Positions 14,808 through 18,504 of a stretch of DNA of 18,504 nucleotides are shown here, piece by piece. The position numbers were made by a program, and so were the translations under genes. Within the stretch, counting starts at the first letter, position 1. Each line of letters begins with the position of its first letter. Under the pieces are notes generated by a model. The model was given only the letters and a program-made list of their open reading frames with translations, was not told where the DNA came from and did no database searches. This stretch comes from Anaerolineae bacterium (GTDB lineage: Bacteria; Chloroflexota; Anaerolineae; B4-G1; SLSP01). The stretch is from the NCBI GenBank assembly GCA_016934645.1, contig JAFGSL010000093.1, positions 1 through 18,504 of the forward strand. Direction: 5' to 3'.

Positions 14808-18504
<3,697 letters not shown>

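Overview
The window looks like a chromosomal piece of a Chloroflexota bacterium (Anaerolineae-like), probably from a draft or metagenome assembly. This is judged from several traits together: secreted proteins with Thr/Pro-rich linkers, a C-terminal YLPLLLRN-type tail, an N-terminal effector-associated (death-like) domain, multi-PAS hybrid kinases, and short text-like repeats between genes. No rRNA, tRNA, CRISPR array or transposase is visible. Every supported gene lies on the minus strand, so the region reads from right to left.

Right end (18504 to 12326): signalling. A large membrane-anchored PAS/GAF hybrid histidine kinase, cut by the window edge, is followed almost without gap by a receiver-kinase. 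After a short spacer with a plausible promoter comes a response regulator with a C-terminal CxxC...CxxC module, then a flavoredoxin-type flavin reductase.

Middle (12262 to 5783): a likely metabolic operon. It holds two different uroporphyrinogen-decarboxylase-fold proteins, a long zinc-type dehydrogenase with what looks like two Rossmann units, a nitrilase-superfamily amidohydrolase coupled by a GTGA overlap, and a DUF89/ARMT1-type phosphatase. Spacers hold heptamer-based tandem repeats. A 64-bp hairpin repeat sits in frame inside the DUF89 gene.

Left (5350 to 337): a three-gene surface cassette that I do not recognise as a described system. It encodes a lipoprotein with three Ig-like repeats; a transmembrane protein joining a cytoplasmic effector-associated domain to an extracytoplasmic TIM-barrel hydrolase-like domain; and a secreted paralogue of that barrel. 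The first two share a four-cysteine C-terminal domain. The cassette is visibly more AT-rich than the metabolic operon. It is bracketed by remnants of a type III-like restriction-modification pair: a Res C-terminus at 5464-5661 and a Mod N-terminus at 145-300. The Mod remnant runs into a frameshifted copy of the DUF89 3' end (83-138). This suggests insertion and rearrangement in a former defence locus. The working model is a membrane-spanning module that links an extracellular carbohydrate-type activity to an intracellular conflict or signalling network through the effector-associated domain. That function is inference.
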